Positions 44,908-53,740 of a DNA stretch of 64,000 nt are shown here, piece by piece. The first letter of the stretch is position 1. Each line of letters starts with the position of its first letter. The DNA comes from Bradyrhizobium sp. CCGUVB1N3 (GTDB lineage: Bacteria; Pseudomonadota; Alphaproteobacteria; Rhizobiales; Xanthobacteraceae): the NCBI RefSeq assembly GCF_024199925.1, contig NZ_JANADR010000001.1, positions 2,480,001 to 2,544,000 on the forward strand, given 5' to 3'. The translations under genes were made by a program, and so were the position numbers. The notes beneath the pieces were generated by a model, which saw only the letters and a program-made list of their open reading frames with translations, did not search any database and was not told the origin of the DNA.

Positions 44908-44913
44908 AGCCGC

Positions 44914-46497
44914 CTACTCCGCCATCTCGACGGGTTGCGCGGTCGCAGGCCCGGCCAGCGGCCGCTCCTCCATCAGGATCAGGCAGAGCGAGGCGAGCGC
45001 CATCATCGCGGCCGCGGCCCCGAAAACGTAGCGGAACGCCATCATCATGTCGGCCGAGGGAATCGCGTTGATCGCACCGTGATGCTCGCCGGCCAGCGGG
45101 ATGTCGGCGCCGAGCGAGATCAGCAGGACGGCCGCAAACGCTGCGACCGTGAACGAGGACATCAGCGAGCGGAAAAAGTTCATCGCGCCGGTGATGGTGC
45201 CGACCTGGGCGCGCGCGACCGAATTTTGCAGCGAGACCACGCAAACCGGAAAGGTCGTGCCGAGACCGAGCGCGAACGCGGCCATCAAGACCAAGAGGGC
45301 CCACAGCGGCAGCGTGGAGAATGTGAGACCCAGTCCGCACAGTGCTGCCCACGATGTGCCGACGACGGCGACGCGCTTGTAGTGCTTCGCGCGCGCCATG
45401 GTGCGGCCGGCGATGGCCGCGCCGCAGGTCGAGACCGCCGCGAGCGGAATGAGCGCAAGTCCAGCCTCGCTGGCGCTAAGATGGTAGACGGACTCATAGT
45501 ATAGCGGCAGCTGCACGGTAAGACCGGTCATCGCCCCGAGCGCGCAGCCGCCGGCAGTGAGCGCGTAAGGCGCGACCGTTCCGCTGAGCAGCGGCAACGG
45601 CAGGAACGGCTCGTCCGCCCGCCGCGCGTGCCAGACGAAGGTCACCGCCAGAGCAACGGCGCCACCCACCATCGCAATCACGGTCGGCGAGAGCCAGGGA
45701 TAGCGGGTGCCGCCCCAGGTCAAGACCAGCATGAAGACGACCGCGGATGCCATCAGGAGCACGCCGCCGAACCAGTCGACCTTGCGCTTGCGGTGGAAGA
45801 CCGGGATCTTGCCCATCTTCGGCAGCAGCAGTGCCAGCGCAGCGGCTGCGAGCGGCAGGTTGATCCAGAAGATCATCGACCAGTGCAGATGCTCGGCGAA
45901 CACGCCACCGATCACGGGCCCGAGGATGCCGCCGACCATCCAGACGCTGGAGAAATAGGCCTGGTACTGGCCGCGCTCGCGTGGGCTCACCACGTCGGAG
46001 ATCACGGTCTGCACCACCGGCATGATGCCGCCGCCGCCGAGTCCTTGCAGGCCGCGCGCCAAGATCAGCATCGGCATATTCGGCGCGACCGCACAGAGGA
46101 TCGAGCCCGCCACAAAGAGGCTCAGCGAGGTGATGAGCATGGCTCGGCGACCATAGATGTCGCTGAGCGTGCCGAACACCGGCGCCACGGCGGTGCCGGC
46201 CAGCAGATAGGCCGTGATCACCCAGGAGAGGTTGGAGACGTCGCGGAACTGGCGCCCGATGGTCGGCAGCGCGGTCGCGACGATGGTCTGGTCGAGCGCC
46301 GCCAGGAACATCGTCAGCATCAGGCTGATGACGATGGTGCGGACTTCATCCGAGGTCAGCGGCGCCGGCGGAGCGATGGAGGGCGCGTCGTCGACGCTCA
46401 AGACCTCGGTCGGAAGGCGGGACAGCTCTTCGGCGATGTCGTCGGGCAATGGCCCGATGTCGGCAGGTTGATGGCTCTGCCGTGCGAACTTGTTCAT
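44914..46497 (-). CDS. MFS drug exporter of the DHA2 (14-helix) family
   Basis: 527 residues with about 14 membrane helices. Motif D1 is ALDQTIVATALPTIGR in TM1, motif A GTLSDIYGRRAML after TM2, and motif C in TM5 (VGGILGPVIGGV). These are proton-coupled antiporters of lipophilic drugs in the inner membrane. There is no membrane-fusion (EmrA-like) gene beside it and no local regulator. It is convergent with the hydrolase gene. Confidence 0.93.
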   Translation of the reverse strand: MNKFARQSHQPADIGPLPDDIAEELSRLPTEVLSVDDAPSIAPPAPLTSDEVRTIVISLMLTMFLAALDQTIVATALPTIGRQFRDVSNLSWVITAYLLAGTAVAPVFGTLSDIYGRRAMLITSLSLFVAGSILCAVAPNMPMLILARGLQGLGGGGIMPVVQTVISDVVSPRERGQYQAYFSSVWMVGGILGPVIGGVFAEHLHWSMIFWINLPLAAAALALLLPKMGKIPVFHRKRKVDWFGGVLLMASAVVFMLVLTWGGTRYPWLSPTVIAMVGGAVALAVTFVWHARRADEPFLPLPLLSGTVAPYALTAGGCALGAMTGLTVQLPLYYESVYHLSASEAGLALIPLAAVSTCGAAIAGRTMARAKHYKRVAVVGTSWAALCGLGLTFSTLPLWALLVLMAAFALGLGTTFPVCVVSLQNSVARAQVGTITGAMNFFRSLMSSFTVAAFAAVLLISLGADIPLAGEHHGAINAIPSADMMMAFRYVFGAAAAMMALASLCLILMEERPLAGPATAQPVEMAE

Positions 46498-46670
46498 TTC
46501 AGACGTAGTTCTTCGGACGCAGATTGTTGCGGCGCAACGCCGCGATGGAATCGTTCTATGAATCCCAATCTACGCAGCAAATCCTCATCGAGGCAGGCAC
46601 CTCGACGCATGGGAGCATCCCGTCCCCGGGTCATCCCGAAGACGTGATCGCTCCGGAATCGGGAATGGCG

Positions 46671-46700
46671 CTCAGCCCTTGTCAGCCCTTGTCAGCCCTT
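46671..46700. repeat. Three tandem 10-bp repeats over the ycgN stop
   Basis: CTCAGCCCTT-GTCAGCCCTT-GTCAGCCCTT at 46671-46700. The ycgN stop codon (46692-46694, minus strand) lies within the rightmost unit, so the repeat duplicates the stop region. It is a likely slippage site. Confidence 0.65.
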
Positions 46701-47249
46701 GGGCCGCCGCCTCAATTGCGCCCGCTTCGGCAGCAGCGCCGGCCACTCGACGATGTGGTCCTCGAGCTCCTCGTCCGGGATCTCGTCCTCGCTGCCCTCG
46801 ACCCGGCCGCGCACGGAGACGCCCGCTTCATGCACGGTATTGGGATCGCCGGAGACAAGCGGATGCCACCAATAGAGGTCGCGCCCTTCCGCGACCAGCT
46901 TGTAGCCGCAGCTCGGCGGCAGCCAGTTCAGGGTGCGGACATTGGCCGGCGTCAGGCGCACGCAGTCCGGCACCTTCTGAGACCGATTCGGGTAGTCCTT
47001 GCAGGCGCAGGTGCCGGCATCGAGCAGCTTGCAGCCGACATGGGTGAAATAGATGTCCCCGGTGTCCTCGTCCTCGAGCTTGTTCAGGCAGCAGCGCCCG
47101 CAGCCGTCGCAAAGGCTCTCCCATTCAACCTCCGACATCTGCTCCAACGTCTTGGTTTTCCAGAAGAATCCTTCCTGGTCTGAAGGTCGTTTGGGAGCTG
47201 CGGTCATTGCGTCTTCAACTGGTTTCACAAGAGGATCGGCCAACTCCAT
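46692..47249 (-). CDS. YcgN/UPF0260 cysteine-cluster protein
   Basis: 185 residues, soluble. The N-terminal cluster [18 protein letters not shown] and the following [18 protein letters not shown] match the CxxCxxCC iron-sulfur or zinc pattern of YcgN/YkgJ-related proteins; [18 protein letters not shown] is the family signature. ATG 47249 is taken; ATG 47207 is an alternative. Function unknown, though YcgN is widespread in proteobacteria. It is divergent from the PBP1 gene. Confidence 0.93.
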   Translation of the reverse strand: MELADPLVKPVEDAMTAAPKRPSDQEGFFWKTKTLEQMSEVEWESLCDGCGRCCLNKLEDEDTGDIYFTHVGCKLLDAGTCACKDYPNRSQKVPDCVRLTPANVRTLNWLPPSCGYKLVAEGRDLYWWHPLVSGDPNTVHEAGVSVRGRVEGSEDEIPDEELEDHIVEWPALLPKRAQLRRRPKG

Positions 47250-47502
47250 CTAGGGCGCGAGCCAATGGTGCTGCAAGCAGCGCCGTGGACGTTCCGTAAA
47301 GATGCGGGGCCAATTAGGCCTGTCGTTCAAAATCGCGAGCGTGACCATTGGTTTATGGCCCCCGCTCGGCTAGAACAACCTGCGAGTCCCCCGAAGGACG
47401 CAATTGGGTGCCTTGGGTTTGCCGCAACAGTCCCGCAAGACGTCTCGATGCCGCCCCGGCCGGGTGCTTGAACGCTTTCGAACCGAGCCTCAAGGGTTCT
47501 AG

Positions 47503-49800
47503 GTGCGCCAGATCATACCACCGCATTGGAAGAGCAAGGTCCGGAACTTCTTCCTGGATCTTGATGCGCGCATCGACTCCTCGCTGTTCTCCTCGGCAAA
47601 GGGCATCCGCGAGCTCTATGAGCGCTACTCGACCTTCATGGACCGCTTCTATGTCGGACGGTGGAAGCGCTGGGTGTTCATCGAGCCGCTGTCGGAGGCT
47701 GCGACCCTCGGCCTCGGCGGGCTGGTGCTGCTGCTCACCCTCGCCATCCCAGCCTTCCGCGAAACGGCGGATGAGGACTGGCTGAAGAAGTCCGACCTCG
47801 CCGTGACCTTCCTCGACCGCTACGGCAACCCGATCGGCAGCCGCGGCATCAAGCACAACGACTCGATCCCGCTGGAAGACTTTCCGGACGTTTTGATCAA
47901 GGCGACGCTCGCGACCGAAGACCGCCGCTTCTACGATCATTTCGGCATCGACATCGCCGGCACCGCGCGCGCGCTCGTCACCAACGCCCAGGCCGGCGGC
48001 GTTCGCCAGGGCGGCTCCTCGATCACCCAGCAGCTCGCCAAGAACCTGTTCCTGAGCAACGAGCGCACCATCGAGCGCAAGATCAACGAGGCCTTCCTCG
48101 CGGTCTGGCTGGAATGGCGGCTGACCAAGAACGAGATCCTCAAGCTCTATCTCGACCGCGCCTATATGGGCGGCGGCACCTTCGGCGTCGACGGCGCCGC
48201 ACATTTCTACTTCAACAAGTCGGCGCGTGACGTGACGCTTGCGGAAGCCGCCATGCTCGCCGGCCTGTTCAAGGCCCCGACCAAATACGCACCCCACATC
48301 AACCTGCCCGCCGCCCGCGCCCGCGCCAACGTCGTGCTCGACAACCTCGTCGATGCCGGCTTCATGACCGACGGCCAGGTGTTCGGCGCCCGCCGCAACC
48401 CCGCCTTCGCGGTCGACCGCCGCGACGAGGCTTCGCCGAACTACTACCTCGACTACGCCTTCGACGAGATGCGCAAGCTCGTCGACACCTTCCCGAAATC
48501 CTACACCGAGCGCGTCTTCGTGGTCCGCACCGCGATCGACACCAACGTGCAAAAGGCCGCGGAAGACGCGATCGAGAACCAGCTTCGCCAGTTCGGCCGC
48601 GATTATCACGCGACGCAGGCCGCGACCGTGGTCTCGGACCTCGATGGCGGCATCCGCGCCATGGTTGGCGGCCGCGACTACGGCGCAAGCCAGTTCAACC
48701 GCGCGACCGACGCCTATCGCCAGCCCGGTTCCTCTTTCAAGCCATATGTTTACACGACGGCCCTGCTAAACGGCTTTACGCCGAATTCGGTCGTCGTCGA
48801 CGGCCCGGTCTGCATCGGCAATTGGTGTCCGCAGAACTATGGCCACTCCTATTCCGGCTCGGTGACGCTGACGCAGGCGATCACCCGCTCCATCAACGTG
48901 GTGCCGGTGAAGCTCTCGATCGCGATCGGCGCCAAGGAGCAGCCGAAGGCGCCCAACCCCGCCAAGATCGGCCGCGCCAAGATCGTCGAGGTCGCCCGCC
49001 GCTTCGGCATCAAGGCGCCGCTGCCCGACACGCCGTCGCTGCCGATCGGCTCGGACGAAGTCACCGTGATCGAGCACGCCGTGGCCTATGCGACCTTCCC
49101 GAACCGGGGCAAGGCCGTCACGCCGCATTCGGTGCTCGAGGTACGCACCGGTGGCGGCGACCTCGTCTGGCGCTGGGACCGCGACGGTCCGAAGCCGCGG
49201 CAGGCCATTCCGCCGAACATCGCCGCCGACATGGCCGGCATGATGAGCCACGTGGTCAGCGAAGGCACCGCGCGCCGCGCCGCGCTCGACGGCATTCCGA
49301 CCGCGGGCAAGACCGGCACCACCAACGCCTACCGCGACGCCTGGTTCGTCGGCTACACCGGCAACTTCACCTGCGCGGTCTGGTACGGCAATGACGACTA
49401 CTCGCCGACCAACCGCATGACCGGCGGCTCGCTGCCGGCGCAGACCTGGCACGACATCATGGTCGCGGCCCATCAGGGCGTCGAGGTCCGGGAAATTCCC
49501 GGCATCGGCATGGGCCAGAAACTGCCGCCGCAGCCGGCGGCCGCCAACGCGCAGGCCAATGCGGCGCCGAAGGTGCTGGAGACCAAGCCCGGTCCGCCGC
49601 CAGTGCTGACCAAGCGCGGCGCCGATATTCTGGTTCGGGTGGAGAAGCTGCTCGACGACGCCGCCAAGACCGCGACCAAGACGACGTCCGACGATACGGC
49701 AAAGCCGGCCAAGCCCGCCTCGCCGTCGAGTGCGCTCGCCTTCCCGCAGAACTATGCGGCGGAGGAGAATGCGACCTCGGCCGGCCCGCGCAAGAACTGA
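47503..49800 (+). CDS. Class A penicillin-binding protein (transglycosylase/transpeptidase)
   Basis: 765 residues from GTG 47503. A single N-terminal membrane helix (about 64-84) anchors it in the inner membrane with the catalytic parts in the periplasm. The GT51 domain (about 105-290) has TEDRRFYDHFG, GGSSITQQLAKNLFL and RKINEAFLA; the transpeptidase has SxxK at S410 (GSSFKPY), SIN in TRSINVVPV, and KTG in AGKTGTTNAYRDAW. The last 100 residues are an Ala/Pro/Lys-rich extension. It is followed 9 bases later by the DUF1214 gene. Confidence 0.95.
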   Translation: MRQIIPPHWKSKVRNFFLDLDARIDSSLFSSAKGIRELYERYSTFMDRFYVGRWKRWVFIEPLSEAATLGLGGLVLLLTLAIPAFRETADEDWLKKSDLAVTFLDRYGNPIGSRGIKHNDSIPLEDFPDVLIKATLATEDRRFYDHFGIDIAGTARALVTNAQAGGVRQGGSSITQQLAKNLFLSNERTIERKINEAFLAVWLEWRLTKNEILKLYLDRAYMGGGTFGVDGAAHFYFNKSARDVTLAEAAMLAGLFKAPTKYAPHINLPAARARANVVLDNLVDAGFMTDGQVFGARRNPAFAVDRRDEASPNYYLDYAFDEMRKLVDTFPKSYTERVFVVRTAIDTNVQKAAEDAIENQLRQFGRDYHATQAATVVSDLDGGIRAMVGGRDYGASQFNRATDAYRQPGSSFKPYVYTTALLNGFTPNSVVVDGPVCIGNWCPQNYGHSYSGSVTLTQAITRSINVVPVKLSIAIGAKEQPKAPNPAKIGRAKIVEVARRFGIKAPLPDTPSLPIGSDEVTVIEHAVAYATFPNRGKAVTPHSVLEVRTGGGDLVWRWDRDGPKPRQAIPPNIAADMAGMMSHVVSEGTARRAALDGIPTAGKTGTTNAYRDAWFVGYTGNFTCAVWYGNDDYSPTNRMTGGSLPAQTWHDIMVAAHQGVEVREIPGIGMGQKLPPQPAAANAQANAAPKVLETKPGPPPVLTKRGADILVRVEKLLDDAAKTATKTTSDDTAKPAKPASPSSALAFPQNYAAEENATSAGPRKN

Positions 49801-49809
49801 CCTGATCCC

Positions 49810-50388
49810 GTGCGGCTGATCATCATCACATTGACGGCCCTTCTGCTCGCAACCGCGGTCGGCGTCGGCGCGACCTGGATGACGACGACGCGCGGCACCG
49901 ACATCGGGGCGCTCACCATCGGCGCCTGGACGGCGCGGCCGCGCACCGGCACGGCCGACGTCGACCCCTATTCGCGCGCCACCATCGTGCGCAACGGCGA
50001 GCTGCCGATCGGCACCGGCGACGGCGTGGCGTTCACCGCGACCACCGACGACAAGAAAAAGGCGCTCGACGGCCGCTGCGACATCGTGGTCTCCGGGGTG
50101 ACCCCGCCGGCTCGGTTCTGGACGCTGACGCTCTATGACCGCAAGGGCCATCTCGTCGCCAACTCGCTGCAGCGCTACGGCTTCACCAGCCAGGAGATCG
50201 TGCGGCAGTCGGACGGCACGTTCGAGATCCGCATCGCCTCGCGCTCCCGCTCCGGCAACTGGCTGCCGACCGGCGGCATCGAGCGTTACGCGCTGATGCT
50301 CCGCCTCTACGATACGCCCGTGGGCGTCGCCACGCGCACCCAGCGCGACGCGCCGATGCCGCAGATCGCAACGGTGGGCTGCCCATGA
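49810..50388 (+). CDS. DUF1214 family exported protein
   Basis: 192 residues from GTG 49810. An N-terminal membrane or signal segment (LIIITLTALLLATAVGVG) precedes a beta-sandwich-like domain ending in IERYALMLRLYDTP, the DUF1214 pattern. Start overlaps with the next gene (TGA/ATG at 50385-50388). In many bacteria DUF1214 and DUF1254 are parts of one protein; here they are separate adjacent genes after a cell-wall synthase, which suggests an envelope role, though none is shown. Confidence 0.88.
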   Translation: MRLIIITLTALLLATAVGVGATWMTTTRGTDIGALTIGAWTARPRTGTADVDPYSRATIVRNGELPIGTGDGVAFTATTDDKKKALDGRCDIVVSGVTPPARFWTLTLYDRKGHLVANSLQRYGFTSQEIVRQSDGTFEIRIASRSRSGNWLPTGGIERYALMLRLYDTPVGVATRTQRDAPMPQIATVGCP

Positions 50389-50969
50389 TCCGGCTCGCGT
50401 TCACGATCCTTGCCGGCATCCTGCTCGGCCTCGTCGTCCACCTCGTCAGCGTGCTGGCGCTGCCACGCATCGCGACCCAGGACGCCTATTCGCGGCTGAC
50501 GCCGATGACGAAGGAGAACGCGGTCACGCAGCTGCCGCTCGCCGATCCCAATACCTCGCCGATGCCGTTCATGGACCCGGCCTTTGCGCTCGCGATCTGC
50601 CGCTACGACCTGTCGGGTGGCCCCTTGAAGCTGCAGGTGCCGGTGAGCCAGGCCTACACCTCGGTGTCCTTCTACACCCGCAACGAGATCGCCTATTACG
50701 CGATCAACGACCGCTCCGCCGGCAGGAAGGTGATCGAGCTCGACCTGATGACGGAAGCCCAGCACAACGCGCTGCCCGAGGACGAGGAGGTCACCGCGGC
50801 CGACCGGCTGATCATCGATTCCCCGTCCGCGACCGGCCTGATCGTGATGAAGGCGCTCGCCGCGGAGCCCGGCCTGATGCCGCAGGCGCAGGCTTCGCTT
50901 GCCGCCGCCACCTGCGCGCCGCAGACCGACGCCCCCGCCAAGGCCGAGGCCCCGCGCGGCCGGCGTTGA
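50385..50969 (+). CDS. DUF1254 family exported protein
   Basis: 194 residues from ATG 50385, overlapping the DUF1214 stop by four bases. A signal anchor (about 3-28, LAFTILAGILLGLVVHLVSV) is followed by the DUF1254 domain (TSPMPFMDPAFALAICRYDL; SVSFYTRNEIAYYAIND). The tail is Ala/Lys-rich. It is the partner of the preceding gene; function unknown. Confidence 0.88.
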   Translation: MIRLAFTILAGILLGLVVHLVSVLALPRIATQDAYSRLTPMTKENAVTQLPLADPNTSPMPFMDPAFALAICRYDLSGGPLKLQVPVSQAYTSVSFYTRNEIAYYAINDRSAGRKVIELDLMTEAQHNALPEDEEVTAADRLIIDSPSATGLIVMKALAAEPGLMPQAQASLAAATCAPQTDAPAKAEAPRGRR

Positions 50970-51078
50970 GCGGGCCGCTAGCGGCGCATGAACAAAATCT
51001 GGAAAACAACCCCATGCAAAGTAGCGGAGGGCCTTGTTATGCTCACTTCGAGTATTGTTATGCCGGAGCGGGCCGAGA

Positions 51079-51765
51079 TTAGTCTGACCGCTTCCAGACC
51101 CAGCGTGCCAGCGGGAGGGCAAGGGCTGCCCCGATGAGCTGAGCGGCGATGAAACCTGCAACTCCGTTTGGCGCGATACCGGCAAACGTGTCGGACATCG
51201 ATCGCGCGATCGTCACGGCTGGATTGGCAAATGAAGTGGAAGCCGTGAACCAATAGGCTGAAGCAATGTAAAGGCCGACCGCGTAAGGCACTGCGTTTGG
51301 CGTTTTCGCCGCGACGCCAAAGATCGTCGCCAGCAGGCCGAACGTTGCTACGGCCTCGGCAAGCCATTGCCCGGCGCCAGAGCGCGCGGCCGCCGAGAAC
51401 TGCCAAACCGGAAGCTCGAACATCAAATGTGCGATCCACACGCCGACGATTCCGCCGGCGACCTGCGCCACGACGTAGACTGCCACATCCGACCAGGTCG
51501 TTTCGCCGCGCAGTGCAAACGCCAGCGTGACTGCCGGATTGAAATGGGCTCCCGACACCGGACCGAACATCTGGATCAGCACGACGAGAATGGCTCCAGT
51601 CGGAATCGTGTTGCACAAGAGCGCCAGCGCGCCATTCCCGCCAGCGAGCTTCTGGGCCATGATTCCGGAACCGACGACGGTTGCGAGCAGAAAGGCTGTC
51701 CCGAGCCATTCAGCGAAGGCGCGCTGCGCGAGGCTTGGCATGGCGCGCTGCGCACGGTCTGGCAT
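51079..51765 (-). CDS. aqpS: Aquaglyceroporin of the ars operon
   Basis: 228 residues, six membrane helices and the two pore half-helices with NPA boxes (GAHFNPAVTLAFA and TSFANPAVTIARS). In Sinorhizobium AqpS replaces an arsenite pump: arsenate is reduced by ArsC and arsenite leaves through the channel. The same arrangement is present here (arsC just upstream, TGATG overlap), and no arsB or acr3 is in the window. The gene name is therefore well supported by context. Confidence 0.92.
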   Translation of the reverse strand: MPDRAQRAMPSLAQRAFAEWLGTAFLLATVVGSGIMAQKLAGGNGALALLCNTIPTGAILVVLIQMFGPVSGAHFNPAVTLAFALRGETTWSDVAVYVVAQVAGGIVGVWIAHLMFELPVWQFSAAARSGAGQWLAEAVATFGLLATIFGVAAKTPNAVPYAVGLYIASAYWFTASTSFANPAVTIARSMSDTFAGIAPNGVAGFIAAQLIGAALALPLARWVWKRSD

Positions 51766-52175
51766 CAGCGGCTACGGCTCAACGAGACGCACTCGCCGTC
51801 TTCCTTCACGAACTCGCCGTGTTGCGGCGGCAGCAGCTCAAGGACCAGCTCGGAAGGGCGACACAATTTCACGCCCTTCGAGGTCACCACGATTGGCCTG
51901 TTGATCAGGATCGGGTGGGCCATCATCGCGTCGAGAAGCTGGTCGTCGCTCAAATCCTCATTGCCTAGCCCGAGCTCTGCATAGGGCGTGCCCTTCTTGC
52001 GCAACAAGTCACGCGCCGGCATTCCCATCCGCACGACGAGCTGCTTCAGCAGCGCACGAGCAGGTGGTGTCTTCAAATATTCGATCACATGAGGCTCGAT
52101 GCCTGCGTGCCGGATCATCGCGAGTGCGTTGCGCGAGGTGCCGCAATCCGGATTGTGATAGATGATCGCGTCCAT
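51765..52175 (-). CDS. arsC: Glutaredoxin-coupled arsenate reductase
   Basis: 136 residues of the ArsC/Spx fold. The catalytic cysteine is C11 in YHNPDCGTSRN, followed by the arginine-bearing LINRPIVVTSKG and KLCRPSE segment near the C-terminus. It reduces arsenate to arsenite with glutathione and glutaredoxin in the cytoplasm. Second to last gene of the operon, overlapping aqpS by one base. Confidence 0.94.
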   Translation of the reverse strand: MDAIIYHNPDCGTSRNALAMIRHAGIEPHVIEYLKTPPARALLKQLVVRMGMPARDLLRKKGTPYAELGLGNEDLSDDQLLDAMMAHPILINRPIVVTSKGVKLCRPSELVLELLPPQHGEFVKEDGECVSLSRSR

Positions 52176-52190
52176 CGATCGTCCTCGAAT

Positions 52191-52661
52191 TCAGCAGCAG
52201 GCCGAGGACGGCTTCGGGGCCGGCTGAGGCGCGCAGCAGGCAGACTGCTTCTCGTGAGCCACCCGTGCCCGGTTCTCTCCGGTGCCGTCGCCGTAAACGG
52301 TGCTCTCGCCGGTCGTGTGAAAAGTCTCCCACGCGATGCCGGCGGGATCGTCAATCCACGATTTCTCGGACTTGGCGTAGCAGCAGGTCGTCTGCCCTTG
52401 CTCGATGACGTTGCCGCCGGCCTGGTGCAGCCGCGCATAGACCTCTTGCAGTTCCTCGGCGGTCTCGACCTGGATGCCGAGATGATCCAGGCCAGGCTCA
52501 CGCCCCCGGGTCGAGATCGCGAAATTGACCCGAGGATCCTCGAGCATCCACTTTGCGTAGTCGGATTTCACGACGGCGGGTTCGGCTGCAAACAGCGCGG
52601 AGTAGAACCCGATCGACCGCGGAATGTCGTCGACGGAAACGTGAACGTGCAGGCGCTTCAT
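52191..52661 (-). CDS. arsI: VOC dioxygenase ArsI/CadI-like, probable C-As bond lyase
   Basis: 156 residues of the vicinal oxygen chelate fold, start ATG 52661. The metal triad H5, H60 and E112 and the vicinal pair C93-C94 in QTTCCYAKSEKSW match the pattern of ArsI, a Fe(II) dioxygenase that splits trivalent methyl- and phenylarsenicals. The related CadI has the same CCYAK block and is metal induced, so the C-As lyase role is inferred. The C-terminus is unusually cysteine rich (SACCAPQP...SSACC), adding two more CC pairs. It lies between arsR and arsC. Confidence 0.85.
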   Translation of the reverse strand: MKRLHVHVSVDDIPRSIGFYSALFAAEPAVVKSDYAKWMLEDPRVNFAISTRGREPGLDHLGIQVETAEELQEVYARLHQAGGNVIEQGQTTCCYAKSEKSWIDDPAGIAWETFHTTGESTVYGDGTGENRARVAHEKQSACCAPQPAPKPSSACC

Positions 52662-52672
52662 GACATGTCCTC

Positions 52673-53017
52673 TCAGGCTGGCACTCTGGTGCGCTTCCGC
52701 GCGGGTTTGCACGCCGCAACTGGAGCGCATGGCGCTCCGCCGCAGCAATTCTCCGTCAGGAATCCAAGCAGCGCGTTCATCGTGTTGAACTGGGCCGCAT
52801 AAATCATCGAGCGTCCCTCGCGCCGGACGGTCGCCAGACCAGCCATCCGCAGCCGGTCGAAATGAAAGGTGAGCGTGTTCGGCGCGAGATCCAGCGTTTC
52901 CGCGATCGCGCCGGCAGACATTCCGTCCGGGCCGGCCTGGACCAGCAGGCGGAAAACGTCGAGGCGATTGTCCTGTGCGAGAGCGGCGAGCGCAGCTACC
53001 GCGGCCATCTTTTCCAT
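52673..53017 (-). CDS. arsR: Arsenic-responsive repressor ArsR
   Basis: 114 residues: winged helix (LSAGAIAETLDLAPNTLTFHFDRL; MIYAAQFNTMNALLGF) and a C-terminal sensor with C91, C92 and C97 in ENCCGGAPC plus C103, resembling the C-terminal As(III) sites of the AfArsR type rather than the classical alpha-3 CVCDLC. ATG 53017 abuts the operator palindrome and lacks a ribosome site; the ATG at 53008 is the alternative. It autoregulates the operon. Confidence 0.93.
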   Translation of the reverse strand: MEKMAAVAALAALAQDNRLDVFRLLVQAGPDGMSAGAIAETLDLAPNTLTFHFDRLRMAGLATVRREGRSMIYAAQFNTMNALLGFLTENCCGGAPCAPVAACKPARKRTRVPA

Positions 53018-53053
53018 ATTTCAACGATTATTGAAATAATAACTGCCTGTCAA
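53017..53053 (-). promoter_or_regulatory. ars operator and promoter
   Basis: A perfect inverted repeat TATTTCAA-CGATTA-TTGAAATA spans 53017-53038, the 8-bp arms typical of ArsR operators. On the minus strand TTGACA lies at 53053-53048, 17 bases from TAATCG (53030-53025), so the repressor would cover the -10 element. The predicted transcription start falls at or within one base of the arsR ATG, implying a leaderless mRNA. Confidence 0.65.
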
Positions 53054-53230
53054 TTGATCTTTCTCGTCGGCTGAGCCGGTCTGGCAATCACTCTGCCGCG
53101 CGATCACCGGAACGTCGTCCGTCTTGTCGAACACGTTGGTCCGGCACACGTTGACGCAAGTGTCGTGCAAAGCGCGAACTCGGTTGGCGATTGAATGCTG
53201 AATCGTCGCGCTAGACTAGTTTGGCGACGT

Positions 53231-53464
53231 TCACGCATCTTCGTCATCAAGCCAGGCGTGAATCAGAGACGATGGAATGATCCGTTTGGGCAAATGCGGA
53301 TTGATGGTGCCCGCGAATACTGCCAAGCCTTCCCGAAGCCGTGAGCGCGCGAACGCCTTCGCTTCAGTTTCCGTCGCAAAGGTCTTCGTCTCGCGCGGAC
53401 TGCGCTGCTTCGGCAAAACGCCCTGTTTGCGAACTTCATAGGTGACGTACCAAATCTGCGTCAT
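53231..53464 (-). CDS. Small conserved protein, 77 aa
   Basis: Start ATG 53464 (MTQIWYVTYEVRKQGVLPKQ); the frame is open further upstream to 53551 but that extension looks random. The rest has a helix with FATETEAKAFARSRLREGLAVF and ends in acidic LDDEDA. Soluble, no known motif; the alternation of strand and helix resembles a small alpha/beta fold. Function unknown. Confidence 0.6.
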   Translation of the reverse strand: MTQIWYVTYEVRKQGVLPKQRSPRETKTFATETEAKAFARSRLREGLAVFAGTINPHLPKRIIPSSLIHAWLDDEDA

Positions 53465-53677
53465 TCTGCCCACCAACGTGTCATCCAGCCCGGCTGGTGC
53501 AATTGGCATTGTTAGGTGAGCGCCTGACACCGAATGCTTGATCCAGATCAATCTCGATCGAGACCGGGGATGGTCTGCGCGTAAAGCCAGAAAGCGTAGC
53601 TGGGTCTGGCACGTAGTGAGGCAAGAAAGCCAGGCGCGAAGCAGCGCAACTACGCGTGCACACTATCGGAATTGACG

Positions 53678-53704
53678 AGGCCGCCGGAATCTCTCCGGCG
53701 GCCT
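53678..53704. terminator. Hairpin terminator
   Basis: AGGCCGCCGGA and TCCGGCGGCCT form an 11-bp stem with a 5-base loop, 37 bases past the stop of the 53741 gene (minus strand). No long U-run follows, so it is a stem of moderate terminator quality. Confidence 0.5.
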
Positions 53705-53740
53705 TCGCGCTTAACGTGGTTCGCTGACCTGCGTCCCCGA

